Made by a program: the position numbers and the translations under genes. The notes beneath the pieces are model-generated. The model was not told where the DNA came from. It did not search any database and was given only the letters and a program-made list of their open reading frames with translations. Positions 60,709-64,000 of a DNA stretch of 64,000 bases are shown piece after piece (the stretch's first letter is position 1; each line of letters opens with the position of its first letter). Source of the stretch: Avipropionibacterium sp050157065 (lineage in GTDB: Bacteria; Actinomycetota; Actinomycetes; Propionibacteriales; Propionibacteriaceae); assembly GCA_050157065.1 (NCBI GenBank), contig CP189573.1; one strand, written 5' to 3'.

Positions 60709-60745
60709 GGCTGCCCGGGCGCCCGCCATGGGCGCCCGGGCAGCC
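60709..60745 (-). terminator. Terminator of acnA
   Basis: A perfect 16-bp stem, GGCTGCCCGGGCGCCC and GGGCGCCCGGGCAGCC, with loop GCCAT, begins 23 bp after the acnA stop on the minus strand. No U-tract; the very stable hairpin is typical of actinobacteria. Confidence 0.8.
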
Positions 60746-60768
60746 GAAGGTGTAACGCGACCGTGACC

Positions 60769-63603
<2,835 letters not shown>

Positions 63604-63753
63604 CGCGATCCCACTTCCTGTCCTGTGCCCTAGCTGCCCTTTGGAAAGTCTCTCGACGTCAAGATACCACTCGACTGCCCTTCGTCTCCACCATCCCACC
63701 TCATGTCGTGGACGCGAACCCGGGAGGTCGTCGACGGCAGCCACGATGAGCGC

Positions 63754-64000
63754 ATGGAGATCCTTGGCCTGTCCGCCGCAGCGCTGCGCTCGAGCCGAAC
63801 CAGCGAGAAGTGGGCCTCGTACGGCGACGGCGTGCTCCCCCTTGTCGTGGCCGAGATGGATGCACACCCGTGCCCCGACGTGGTCGAGGTCGCCACGGCG
63901 ATGGTGCGGCGAGGTGACACCGGCTATGTCAGGCCCACACCGGATCTGGGAAACGCACTGGCCCAGTTCGCGCACCGGGAATGGGGCTGGCCGGTCGACC
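63754..64000 (+). CDS. PatB/MalY-like aminotransferase (cystathionine beta-lyase type), N-terminal part
   Basis: The frame starts at ATG 63754 and runs off the window after 82 codons. The visible part, RTSEKWASYGDGVLPLVVAEMDAHPCPDVVEV and RRGDTGYVRPTPDLGNALAQFAHREWGW, matches the N-terminus of PLP-dependent C-S lyases of the MalY/PatB type. The PLP lysine is beyond the end. Divergent from acnA, 150 bp apart. Confidence 0.82.
   Translation, partial: MEILGLSAAALRSSRTSEKWASYGDGVLPLVVAEMDAHPCPDVVEVATAMVRRGDTGYVRPTPDLGNALAQFAHREWGWPVD

Overview
The window is a GC-rich, densely coded actinobacterial chromosome segment. It resembles the Propionibacteriales more than the mycolic-acid genera, but the species cannot be named from sequence alone. 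Pointers are the phosphatidylinositol mannoside genes, a GarA/FtsR/DUF151 neighbourhood, the coproporphyrin-type haem genes with HemQ, SecA2, a LigC/PrimC pair, and many GTG starts with 1-4 nt gene overlaps.

Layout. 1-3.3 kb: end of a LiaF/DUF1707-like gene, then gcvP on the minus strand. 3.4-6.1 kb: an insertion sequence (IS) whose transposase is broken by a complete IS3-family element. 6.2-16.8 kb: one long minus-strand gene train, in transcription order thrS, HIT hydrolase, pgsA, an acyltransferase, pimA, DUF881, small basic protein, DUF881, gcvH, garA, ftsR, DUF151 and merR. From memory of Mycobacterium these are two separate loci; here they abut. 17-24 kb: a giant tricorn-like protease, an aldo/keto reductase, a CNNM/CorC-type membrane protein and a zinc dehydrogenase. 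24.1-27.7 kb: an orphan Tat/lipoprotein solute-binding protein, four tRNA genes (Gly, Cys, Val, Val) and a class IV aminotransferase. 27.7-30.1 kb: a small accessory patch with an unknown gene and an AbiE-like pair (nuclease-fold/HTH regulator plus nucleotidyltransferase) behind a strong candidate operator. 30.1-37 kb: a frameshifted intradiol dioxygenase, a flavin monooxygenase, secA2, a DinB-like gene, a CbiX-like gene and ppk2. 37-40.6 kb: a RibD-type reductase, ligC, doxX and primC. 40.6-49.3 kb: msrB, hemQ, hemG/Y, hemE, a GH20 hexosaminidase, DUF3000 and RNase D. 49.3-49.9 kb: a 31-bp minisatellite. 49.9-53.3 kb: a thiolase/multifunctional fatty-acid oxidation operon with a promoter-embedded palindrome. 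53.3-64 kb: a squalene-cyclase-fold protein, a His-rich methyltransferase, dxs, an exported DUF4838 protein, a small gene with a LexA-type box, a DUF4190-like membrane protein, acnA and the start of a PatB-like aminotransferase.

Functional themes are envelope phospholipid and PIM synthesis, glycine cleavage with its FHA/MerR regulators, haem and isoprenoid precursors, beta-oxidation and DNA repair. A recurring oddity is short tandem duplication, both inside genes in frame (gcvP, a DUF881 gene, the GH20 gene, RNase D) and between genes. I see no prophage, CRISPR array or rRNA. The least conventional items are the AbiE-like pair with its operator, the SOS-box gene, the nested IS and the minisatellite.
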